The notes under the pieces were generated by a model. That model was not told where the DNA came from. It did no database searches and worked only from the letters and a program-made list of their open reading frames with translations. Positions 46,403 to 55,476 of a stretch of DNA of 64,000 nt are shown piece after piece. Made by a program: the position numbers and the translations under genes. The number at the start of each line of letters is the position of its first letter. Within the stretch, counting starts at the first letter, position 1. The stretch comes from Zygnema cylindricum (taxonomy: Eukaryota > Streptophyta > Zygnematophyceae > Zygnematales > Zygnemataceae), in the NCBI GenBank assembly GCA_037447655.1, contig JBBHKE010000754.1, positions 215,898 to 279,897 of the forward strand, read 5' to 3'.

Positions 46403-47184
46403 AGCTGATTGAGACGGATGGTTCTGTGCGTATTGACCGGCTGCGAACCCCATGCCTAAGACAAATGACAGTGATTGGGGATCCATGACACGACCAAGTA
46501 AGGTGCAACGTTGCCTCTCGGTGAGTCCCGGAGCAGCAGTGGTGCCTGAGATGAAATGTAAAAGATGTTCTCGTTCTGTGGCAGTAGGTTCCTCTAAGCT
46601 GCCTGTATGAGTATTCTGAAGCATGCGCGGTCCATCATGCGAGTATGCGTGAGAGTGTGGATATGCAACTAGTGTAGGCAGTGCACGTAGTGGTTGGCCC
46701 GGGATGTTAAGACCAAATGCCGGAGGATAGTCAGTCTGTATACAGGTCTGGACCTTATGAAATGGAAGAAGTGCGTCCTGGATGGAAAGATTAGGTGGAC
46801 GGACAGCGAGGTTAGCTTCTCGGAGCCGACCCATGTCCACCAGGTTAGTCCACTTGGAACGAACCCGGTGGGCCAGCGAACCGTGGCGTGCGGCATCAAT
46901 GATCAGTGGTGGTCCAATTAATGATTCAATGCGTTTATAATCTGCGAGGACCGTAGGTCGAGGGTCATTATAAGCTGCGACGTTCTCTAAGATGTATCCA
47001 AAAGGACGGTCCAGTTTTTGGAAGAAGTGGATAAGACGCACCACCTCGAAAAACAACTTAGTACGTGGATCTGCGAGACCTAAACCTTTCCCGGCCCTGG
47101 ACATGCCCTGACATTCCCATCCGGCAAAGAGGAGATCAATTGGTTCCAATTCCATTAAATGATGATTTCCTATTAGCCGGATAT

Positions 47185-48590
47185 TGTTGTTTTTGAAGAT
47201 TTAGTTTCGTGCGTACTCGTCGTTTCGTGCGTTTGCGATGTTTAGTGTGTACGCGGTTTTTAGTGCGTACATGTTCACCAAGTATAGCGTTGAGGTTCGC
47301 ATGGTTTCATTGATTGGTTGAGACGTACAAAAGTACTAATTGAGTGACGCGAACAAACATATGTAAAAGTACGGTTCGCGTAAGTGAAATGGACGGCGGA
47401 TCACGAAGCGATCCGATGTATGAAATTCGAAGTGTATATAATTGTACGTCGCACGTACGAAACAAAATGCGACAGGCGACATTTATTAAAAAGGACGCCG
47501 CCGGTACGGAACGTCTTCTTTTGCAAGTGGACGTTAGATTTGACATGCGTCATTTATGACGAAGTACGTAATTCAGGTACGGACAAATTTGGATGGTTTG
47601 ACGTCGTTTCGTCAAGTGGACTTTGGGACCACGTGGCGCGACATCAAGGGTGCCGAATAATAGCTACGGACGGCGGACAAAGGCAGCCGTAATTTTTCAA
47701 GTAGTGGGAACGCGAAATCGCGTCAAATCACAAGATGTATGATTTGGACGTCCCAAATTCTTTGACGAAAATCAAAGAGTTACGTTGAGTGACTCATCAT
47801 GACTCAGCATACGATTCTGTGCAATTGTGTGTACTTGTAAATATTTGGAACAACATTGGTTTGTCTTATTTGTATTAATAAATTAGTGTTTATTATGACA
47901 GTTTTTATTTACGTAATCATTTAGGGTTTGGATACTCTAAATTGTGAGTGTTTATGTGTCGTACTTCTAGACAAGTGTACGCTTATGATTGCTTGACTCT
48001 CAGGTGTACGCTTACGATTAGCTTGTTGAAGGTCATGGGCATTAAGACTCGGCTGTGATCCACTCCCACGAGGAGCCACACTTCCACCAGCAGGAGCAGG
48101 TGGAGCACTAGGGCTAATAGGAGCACTTGCAATAGGAGCTGAGCCATTATCAGACATGTTAGCGGAAGCAAACCCAAAGAGAAATGCCTAAAAGACTAGA
48201 TCTATAGTGTAGTATTTTAGGGTTGTCGATTAGGTCATGCACTTTGAATGATATAATGATTATTTGATTATACTTTGATTATACTTTTGTTTATGTGTGA
48301 TGCATTTGTTTGTTATTATTTATTTATGTTATTTTATATATGTTTGATATGCATTGTTTATGCATTTGTCCTAGGGTTTGTTTATGTCGATTATTCCATC
48401 AAACCTTAGATGCTGTCATAGGATTTGTTTATGTCGATTATTCCATGAAAACCTAAATGTTGTTTGTTGCGTCTGTGTACGCATATGGAGGATGCATTTC
48501 AAATGATTGTTCATTGGCCTAGCTTTGCTTAGTTTTTTGCAGGATAGTTTGGGTTGCTTCTGCGGTCTATTTTAGACCAAAGAACAACAA
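47185..48590. mobile_element. 1.4-kb insertion splitting the methyltransferase
   Basis: Flanked by ATAT on both sides (47181-47184 and 48591-48594). Ends are TGTTGTTTTTG and its approximate inverse CAAAGAACAACA(A). Insertion plus one ATAT is 1410 bp, a multiple of three, and the methyltransferase frame is the same on both sides. The TG...CA form would suit a solo LTR or a TIR element; which one is open. A Pro/Ala-rich open frame (48157-47921, minus) and a two-copy repeat near 48371-48460 lie inside. Confidence 0.75.
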
Positions 48591-49189
48591 ATATCTTGTG
48601 GCAACGCCGAATGCATATCGTGAAAAGCAGACTGAGGTAAGAGATGAGAAGACTATTCGTGCAAGACTTGACAGTGGTGCAACTGAGCGCGTCTGGCCAA
48701 AGGATCAATATCTACGGAATACTAATGTTTTATCAGAAGACCGTTCCGAAGGCAAGAGAGAAGTGAAGTCCCTATTCCTGTAAAAAGGTCTAAGATGACG
48801 AGACCGTTTTGTTGAGGTTGTAAATTGACCGGGGTCCATTTAATGGGCCAAAACCCGGAAGGATCTATCGTAAAGGAGGGTGGATCTGGAATACTACATA
48901 AAGGAATTGGTATAGTAAATTTATAAAGCTGGTCAAACTCCGAAGAGTTTATGATAAATCCCAGTGTATTAAATAATTCTGGTAAACCCACGGGATCTGG
49001 TGAGATTTCATCCGCGGCTAGAGATTCAAGGATGTCTGCGCCTATGCCAATTGCGGCATAGGATGGCAAGATCAGCGCCGAATGAGCCGTAGTAGGCATG
49101 GGTTGCCGGGCCGAGATAAGGGGTAAGCAAATTTTACGTTCCGGAAAGTTGTTTGGTCTGTACGAAAATGTCTGATCATGCATATCAAC

Positions 49190-49866
49190 CCCCCCCCCCC
49201 AACTCGAAAAATAACGTCTTGACCGACCAAGCATTCATAGTCACTACATTTGGTGACCAAGGCGTGAGCATAAATTTCTACAAAATCCGTCGCTGACTGA
49301 CTCTGAAACTGAAAACAGATTGGTTCTATCGTAATACCGAGGACTGGCTCTGTGGTACCTGCGGAAGTCAATAGACGTGTGGTAGTAGGTTGTAACTTAT
49401 CTGCTGTAAGACCTATTTTGATGGCAAAATCAGAACCGAGGATAATTGGCTTTGCGCCTGTATCCATGAGAGGAAGTGCCGGAGCAAACCCATTAACCGT
49501 AAAAACGCCCAACTTGTTATCTAGAAAACTGACGTGAGGAGTGAGGCTAGACCGCTCTTCAAGAGTAATAGCTTGAAGAGAGAGAGCATTACGATGGTTT
49601 TGTAATGCTTGTAACGCAAATGCTGAAGGAGTTAGATCTATAGTTTGTTCATTGCTACCCAACTCGGGAAGCATGGTGGACATGATGGACAAACGTTCTT
49701 TGACCTTATAAGTGTCTTGTATTCTCCTCTCTAAAATAGTTAATGCCTCAGTGGTGATGCTTGAGGCCGTTTCTGGAATAGGTGAGCGAGGTTCTTTGGC
49801 AAATGATAATGGGATTCGTGTGTTAATGGATTTTGACTCGCGATTGTGATCGGGAGTCCCTTTAAA
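49190..49866 (-). pseudogene. Gypsy retropepsin-like protease region
   Basis: In the same frame as Gag after its terminal TAG. The active-site pattern LMDTGAKPIILG supplies the catalytic Asp-Thr-Gly-Ala, and ECLVGQDVIF matches the second conserved flap/Leu-Gly-x-Asp part. The frame is lost at a run of twelve C (49189-49200); downstream coding continues in another frame into the methyltransferase. The shift could be a simple slippage mutation or a slippery site. Confidence 0.8.
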
Positions 49867-51507
49867 CTAAGATGCCCGCTGTTGAACGGTGGACTCCCGA
49901 AGAGATCGCCCAGCAAAAGAGGGCATATGGACCACAGTTCGAGCCATTCCAGTTAATTGCGGTTTGACTTGCGCCATAAGCGCGGCAAACTGCTCCTTCA
50001 TCATGGTTGCGACGGTAGCCTGCATCTCGGCTCTCTCTCGGTCCCTCCTGCTGATTTTCTGAGGGTTGTCTTTCTCTACCCCTTTGGGTAGAGTGACCAA
50101 TTTTGCCGAGCGAGCAGGTATACCGCCGTTTTTGATTTGATTTTGATAACTGAAATCGGGATTTTTAATGTGGCATCGATGTACATAATGACCCGTTTGA
50201 TTACAATGAGTACACGTGGCGGTCTTATCCGGACAGCTGCGTGCGTCGTGACCAGTGTTACCACATCGAAAATATATACGAACACTAGGGTTGGTTGGTA
50301 ATGTTCCCATGGCCGGAGCCCTTGGAGGTCTCGGATTAGGCCATGGGTTGCGTGGGTTAGGATTAGGATTCGGGTTTGCATTGGGAGAAGACTTAGGTCG
50401 CTCGTGAGCGTCCTACCAGCTGGTCTGCATTTCATACCGTACAGCGTATTCTGCAGCCTGCTCGAAAGTAAATTTGAGGCCATATGCCTCAGTTAAATGG
50501 CTTTGAATGAAACGTCGAGATTGGGTGGGAAATTGCCCCACAAATTTCTGAACTGCCTCTGCGTCTGACATGAGATCTGGCAATGCTTCACGTAATGTTT
50601 CCATACGTGCTCGTAATGCCGGAGCGGTTTCGCCCGGGCGACGTTCGAAATTCATTAGTTCTTTAACCTGATCGGGATTCTGCATTCGGTACTCTTCTTG
50701 TAATAAACTGAAAACAAATGATAATGGATCCCTTAGAGGAACCAGCATTGCAGGGCGAGCTGGGATTGCAGCCCGGGCCGCAACGGCGAACTGATGAGGG
50801 ACCTCAGGTATTTCAAGTGAAATTTTGTTACCTGCAGAGTCATAAACTGCGAGTACCGCAGCTTGGAAAAGAATTTCTGGACTGCATGTTATGGCTAAAG
50901 ATCCAGAATATGCGGGTGCCATTTCTGTCATAGCACAAATTGCCGCATATTTCCGTGTATATAGGGATAGGGCAGATCCCCTAAGGTATCGCCCAAGTAA
51001 CGAGAAAGCAACCCGCAAATCATAACGGTCTTGATACCAGAATGCGAGATCGCGCATCTCGGTATCAAAAAGCATTTGAAAATGTGACAAGGACATAGTG
51101 TCCTTGAGACCCGAAAAACAAAACTGATTTCTACCTCCTCCGGTGTCTATGGGCGAGGCCATATCCCCAAAATAGGAATCGGAGTTAGTGTGTATATTTC
51201 CGCTCAAAGGAAAAAGCGAAGGTGGTAGATTTAGATCCCGAATATCAAGGGAGTCTATGTCCGAATCTTCCCCCCAGCTATGGGAAGAGGGGTAGGAGAC
51301 AGATGATGTAGATCTATATGTAGTGGCAATACCAGATCTAGAGTCGGGTGAACCCGTAAGCTGAGACTGAGCGGTATGACCAGTATGACCTAGAAATAGG
51401 ACAGGAGGTGAGCGGGCGGGAATCAGATCCCGGTCCGGTCCACGGTAAAGACTGGAGCTTCTAGTGGTACCAGAAGGAAATGGTAAATTGTTCCAGTCCG
51501 TTGGCAT
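49867..51507 (-). pseudogene. Gypsy Gag (capsid and nucleocapsid) with internal TAG
   Basis: Capsid part from 51507 (MPTDWNN) with the Gag-like region FDTEMRDLAFWYQDRYDL through FERRPGETAPALRARM to EYAVRYEMQTSW. An in-frame TAG (50413-50415) follows, then the same frame continues through an Asn/Pro-rich linker to two zinc knuckles. The second (CTHCNQTGHYVHRC) is intact. The first reads YFRCGNTGHDARSC, its first Cys replaced by Tyr. The frame ends in TAG at 49867-49869, after which the protease follows in the same frame, as in readthrough-type Gag-Pol. Whether that last stop is native or mutational cannot be decided from one copy. Confidence 0.85.
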
Positions 51508-52783
51508 GTAAACAGACAGTCGTCCTATCCGGATGCAACTAGATGCCAGACCCTACTCGGGGTCAGTGTGCAAATGCCCACCGCCAGATCTAATAATCAA
51601 ATCACACTGTAAGTCTTCAAATTCACGCAAACAAGCACCCACGCAAACAAGCACCCCCGTAAACGATTTGATCTATTCTGTATCACCTGGGTTAGTCTAA
51701 TCGTGAATACCCCTAACAAGGCTGTTCACAGCCAGATCTAAGCAATACCACAATAAGTCACTTCAAGCCACTCCAAGAAGAAACATTTCACCTATGCAAG
51801 GCCACTTGTGGCCAGATTTAATAAAACAGAAAACTATTCAAGGCCCACAAGGCCAGATGTAGTAAACAGGAAACTATTCAAGGCCCACAAAGCCGGATGT
51901 AATAAAACAGGAAATTATCCTGGCCCAACAAGGCCAAATGTAATAGACAAGAAGTCGCCATCCAAGACCAATCACGATCAGATCTAAAGAAAATGCAACC
52001 ACAATGCCTATGCGAAAAGGAAGGCACAGCCTTCGGTCGGATCCTAACCCCTCTAGGTTATCGCGCTTAACAACCTATCACACGCCTGCAACCACAAAGA
52101 CCCGATTGATTACTCACCTGGCGCGCTCCGTAAGGTCTCCAAGCGATGCTCCAACCTCCCTCCAATTCCGAATTGTCGAGAAGAGATGACGTAAGGTCTC
52201 CCAGCGATGCTCCAACCTCCCTCCAATTCCGAATTGTCGAGAAGAGATGACAACTCAAAATACCAACGTAGTTAGTAGCCTGTTAGGGTACGCGTATCAG
52301 CTTTAAGACACGCTCTACCCAACTATTAAAGCAGTTATAATTTTATGTGATAATTCGTGCAAGCTAATTTATAAATTTAAATGTATATATATTTGTTTTT
52401 TTTTTTTTTCTTGATTTTGAATATGGATTTTTTTTTTATATAAGTTTTTAGGCTTGCTAGGTTTTCTGAGTGAGTTAATCCGGTAGGTAGACAGAAAGAG
52501 GAAACTATACCGGATGTCCAGATAAAATCGGAAATATCCAACTCCAAACACACTAGCAATGAAACCCTAAAGATCGAAAAAAAACAGATCAAAGCGATCC
52601 AACGAAAACCACTAGATTGGGAAAGAAAACAAATTACAATAACTAGATGGAAAGAAAGCAATTAACACCAATAATGACGAAAAATAGAAATGAAGCAAAT
52701 TAAAATAAACTAGAAATAAAGAAACTAATTAACACCAGGAATAAAGAAATTAGAAATAAAAACAAATTAAGTACGGGAATATT
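51508..52783 (-). other. Gypsy 5' leader with tandem repeats
   Basis: Non-coding leader between the 5' LTR and Gag. It holds three to four copies of a roughly 40-bp unit (CAAGGCCCACAAGGCCAGAT type, 51795-51950) and a 61-bp exact-looking tandem duplication (52129-52250). The part near the LTR is AT-rich. No standard primer-binding site was recognised. Confidence 0.65.
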
Positions 52784-53728
52784 TGCGACAGTAGCCACTA
52801 GGCACTGAAGTCATCAATGACTTCAATATTCCCTACAGGAGTCCAATCAGCTTGTAAGAACCCTTCCTTAGCCGGATGAAAGAGCCGAGATAACTGGCAT
52901 TCCTCCAAGGCCAGACAAGGTGAGTACCAGCCCGTGCGGTCAGCGTCCAGACAGCAAGAAAACGCCAAGTCCACAGGCACAATTCACAAATCACAACAAG
53001 TAGAAAATAGTCTGGAGGGAAAGCTTGCATGCTGGCTTGCGCCGGTAGATTAGGTAAGGTCTTAAAACAAATAAAAGGAGAAGCCCAGAGACAATTACTA
53101 GCATGAAACTATGGGTCTGAAAAATGAAAAACCCTAACTCAAAAACTAGCCTGTCACTAAATATTCAGGTGAAACCCTTACAGTAGAGTTCGACAAATCC
53201 CGAGAATAATGCTTGTCAGAAAACGACAACCTTCCAATGTTGGATTCTCGTACTTAATTTGCAAAGGTTAGTATCTTGCCAAATGGCATTTATCCTATGC
53301 TCTCACTAATCCGTACGGCTACACTAATTCCTACATGTCTTTGAGCAGGCAGGTTTCTATGTTGAAACACTGCCAGTTTCAAGAGACGACCGCTGCGTGG
53401 CCGCCTCGGACTGCCTTACATCCACACCTCGAGGATAAAAACCCTCCCTAAGCTAAGCAAAAATGATGCATGAACCTCCAAGGGTTCATGACTTTAGACA
53501 CCTGTGAAGTTTATAGCCGTTTGAATTTCTGACGTCTGATGCCGTACCGTGGTCCAGTTCCACGCTGATTTCATATTGTGTTCCCGTGGTGCCGTACGAG
53601 AGTATATTTCGACCTTTGTCCCGTACGAATATCTAGTTGTACTTTCGGATATGTACTTGTCACGTCACCGAAACTTCAATTAGTACACGATATAATCACA
53701 ATACCTGCTGACGTCTTACGGCATGACA
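52784..53728 (-). repeat. Right (5') LTR of the gypsy element
   Basis: About 945 bp, matching 41828-42762. It carries an extra ATGACTTCA-type duplication near 52815 relative to the left copy. It abuts copia RNase H sequence at 53729. Confidence 0.88.
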
Positions 53729-54054
53729 CCACAGAATCTGAGTATATGGCTGCGTGTCATGCAGCTAAGGCTTCGATTTGGATTAAGGAGATGTTACGTG
53801 AGTTAAGCATTTCTATTGGTTGTATGACGATTTATTCTGACAGCATGAGTTCTATGGCCTTGGCAAAAAATCATGTGTTTCACAAGAGGACGAAACACAT
53901 CAGGATCCAATGGCATTTTGTAAGAGATTTGGTTACGGCGAACGAGATTGTATTTTCGTACGTTCCAACAAAAGAGGAAGCGGCTGATTTGTTGACAAAG
54001 GCTGCCACACATGATGTGTTTGAGAGGGGGCGACCAAAACTAGGATTATTTTGA
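53729..54054 (+). pseudogene. Copia (Ty1) Pol remnant: RNase H C-terminus
   Basis: The 3' end of a Ty1/copia polyprotein: TTESEYMAACHAAKASIWIK, then IYSDSMSSMALAKNHVFHKR, the IRIQWHFVRDLV region and YVPTKEEAADLLTKA, ending in TGA at 54052-54054. It is truncated exactly at the gypsy LTR edge. The missing upstream part of Pol was not found to the left of the gypsy element. Confidence 0.9.
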
Positions 54055-54076
54055 AGAGTTTGGCGAATCCGACAAT

Positions 54077-54770
54077 AAGAGGGGGAATGTTGGGATATTG
54101 TCGTTTTCGCGACATTTCGCGAAGCGTCATTCCAATTTGAATTTGTTTGACGCGAACTGTCGCGTCATCATACAAAAGTACGACGTCGTTTCGCGACGGT
54201 ACTTTTGATGTCCGCGAACGAAACATTCTATTTCGTTTCGCGTCACCGCGTTACTTGTTTATTTTGTGCGCAGGTGTTTCATTTTGCGTGCAGGTGAGTT
54301 CGTGAAGCGACACATGTTTAAGTCAACATTTTGGAGTTTGTCGTTTTGAAGGAAGAAGCGTGTGCGCCTTCCTTCGTGGAACTTTCATTTGAAGAGTGCA
54401 CAGTCAGCTAGGGACAGACTTCGTCGCTACGCTAAGTTCTGCTTGTGACTTCGTCGCTACGCTAAGTTCTGCTTGTCTTATCTTGTTGTCTCTTAGTGCA
54501 GAGTAGCGAGTATATATAGGCAGCAGTGTACATGTGCAGAGTATCGATCGAATTAATCGAATCTATCAATTGTATCTTACATGATTGAATCATAGAGGAT
54601 TTGATATTGGAGTAAGAGATTATTTAAAAGAGGATAGAGAAGAGAGAGAAGAGAGAAGAGAGATGATGTAAAGAGGCTTCGGCCAAGAACACTTATAAAT
54701 CTTTTTGGCTGAATATTCCTCTTGTCTTTTATGAGCTTCCGCTGTGTAATGATTTATGTTTTATGATTTT
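54077..54770 (+). repeat. Copia polypurine tract and 3' LTR (right end approximate)
   Basis: AAGAGGGGGAA is followed by TGTTGGGATATTG, the usual copia junction; the LTR begins at 54088. It contains a two-copy repeat (GACTTCGTCGCTACGCTAAG, about 54418-54478) and a TATA-like GAGTATATATAGGC near 54510. No second LTR is present in the window, so the right end is an estimate. Confidence 0.75.
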
Positions 54771-54832
54771 TTTTTTAAGAGAAACTCTTTTGCTTGAGAT
54801 CCTTCATCTGTGTGGGTGGCGGGTTTTGGCAG

Positions 54833-55476
54833 TTACTGGATATGCAGAAGGAGAGGGATGAGATGAAACTCAACCTCGAAAAATGCCAAAAAAATCTTCT
54901 AAAAGAGGTACTCTCTCCCTCCCACTTTCCCGCTTTTCTCTCTCTCCCTTTTTCTCTTCAATTCTCATCCTCTCCCACTATCTTCTTCGCGGTTGCTCTC
55001 CCCTTTTTTTCCCTGCTGCTTCCTATTAATTGCTTCCTATTAATTTGTTTTTCTGTTTCTTTCCCTCCTCCCCTCCTCCCTTCTCTCCCTCTCTTCTTTT
55101 CTCTTTTCTTTTTACTTTTTTTTTCTCGCGGCAGATGGATTTGAAAGTGGAGGCGGAGAATCTGATTTCAGATTTGATGTCTAAAGTTGACGAGAGGAAT
55201 CAGATGGAGAGGGAGAGAGAGGAAATCGAGACTGTGAAGAAAAGTTTGGAGGAAAAAATGAAAGAGATGAGTCTCAAAGAGGACAAATTGGAACAGAAAA
55301 GAATCGAATGCGAGAACGAAAAGCACAATAATGAGGATAAAAGGGAGGAAATTGCATTAAGGAAGAGTAGAGAGACTGAGAACCAGAAAGAGATAGAGAA
55401 GGAGAGAAAGGAAATATGGGACGGAAGAGAAATGAAAAAAACAAATGTTCGAAACATACGAAGATTTAAACGATAA
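54833..55476 (+). CDS. Last two exons of an unidentified coiled-coil protein
   Basis: Exon 54833-54907 (25 codons, phase 0; acceptor TTTTGGCAG, donor GTACTC) and terminal exon 55135-55476 (acceptor CTCGCGGCAG, stop TAA). The sequence is strongly heptad-like: LLDMQKERDEMKLNLEKC, then MDLKVEAENLISDLMSKVDE and a long Glu/Lys/Arg-rich helix (EREREEIETVKKSLEEKMKE and onward) ending NIRRFKR. A long rod-forming coiled coil is likely, but no family is recognised. The intron is a pyrimidine tract. Upstream exons must lie left of the copia/gypsy nest or be lost, so the gene may span it or may be a truncated relic. Confidence 0.5.

Larger units (their letters stand above)
46163..48850 (-). pseudogene. 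Retrotransposon-borne C5 cytosine DNA methyltransferase, interrupted
   Basis: A methyltransferase domain lying between protease and RT in the Pol frame. Motifs in order: motif I LDLFTGIGT (about 48793-48767); motif II VDIDPLARRA (from 48715); a block ending LPQDI near 48595; after the insertion, motif IV LFAGWECQG with the candidate catalytic Cys at 47113-47111; KGLGLADPRTKLFFEVVRLI; motif VI ILENV (E at 46987); motif VIII GSLAHRVRSKWTNL; motif IX RALPTLVA; and motif X ERQRCTLLGRVMDPQSLS. The usual PCQ of motif IV reads ECQ. Damage: TAG at 48722-48724 and 48653-48655, the 1.4-kb insertion 47185-48590, and a TGA at 46163. The full motif series with a target-recognition-sized gap (VIII to IX) means the ancestral domain was complete. 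Confidence 0.88.
41828..53728 (-). mobile_element. Ty3/gypsy LTR retrotransposon encoding a DNA methyltransferase and a PHD finger
   Basis: An 11.9-kb element on the minus strand. Order in coding direction: LTR (53728-52784), leader, Gag (51507-49867), protease (49866-about 49190), C5 DNA methyltransferase (about 48800-46163, interrupted), then RT, RNase H, integrase and PHD finger (45943-43022), a 12-G polypurine-type tract (43015-43004), block A, and LTR (42762-41828). The RT-before-integrase order and YIDD motif place it in Ty3/gypsy. The copy is defective: in-frame TAG at 50413, 48722 and 48653; TGA near 46163 and near 46019; one frameshift at a C-run; and a 1.4-kb insertion. No convincing primer-binding site was found next to the right LTR, and the flanks do not show a clean 5-bp duplication, so the ends have been rearranged. 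Confidence 0.9.

Noticed and set aside
47921-48157. Small Pro/Ala-rich minus open frame as a gene
   Set aside because: It lies inside the 1.4-kb insertion, matches no family I know and lacks other gene signals; noted only as content of the insertion.
48598-48783. Plus-strand open frame with a DSGAT motif, looking like a copia protease
   Set aside because: The minus strand here is methyltransferase motifs I-II (LDLFTGIGT, VDIDPLARRA) and continues the element's frame; the plus frame is its antisense shadow.
46163-50415. TAG reassigned to a sense codon (as in some ulvophyte algae)
   Set aside because: IBA57 and the acidic-protein gene end naturally at TAG, TGA also occurs among the internal stops, and the element is visibly decayed. 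Mutation is the simpler explanation.
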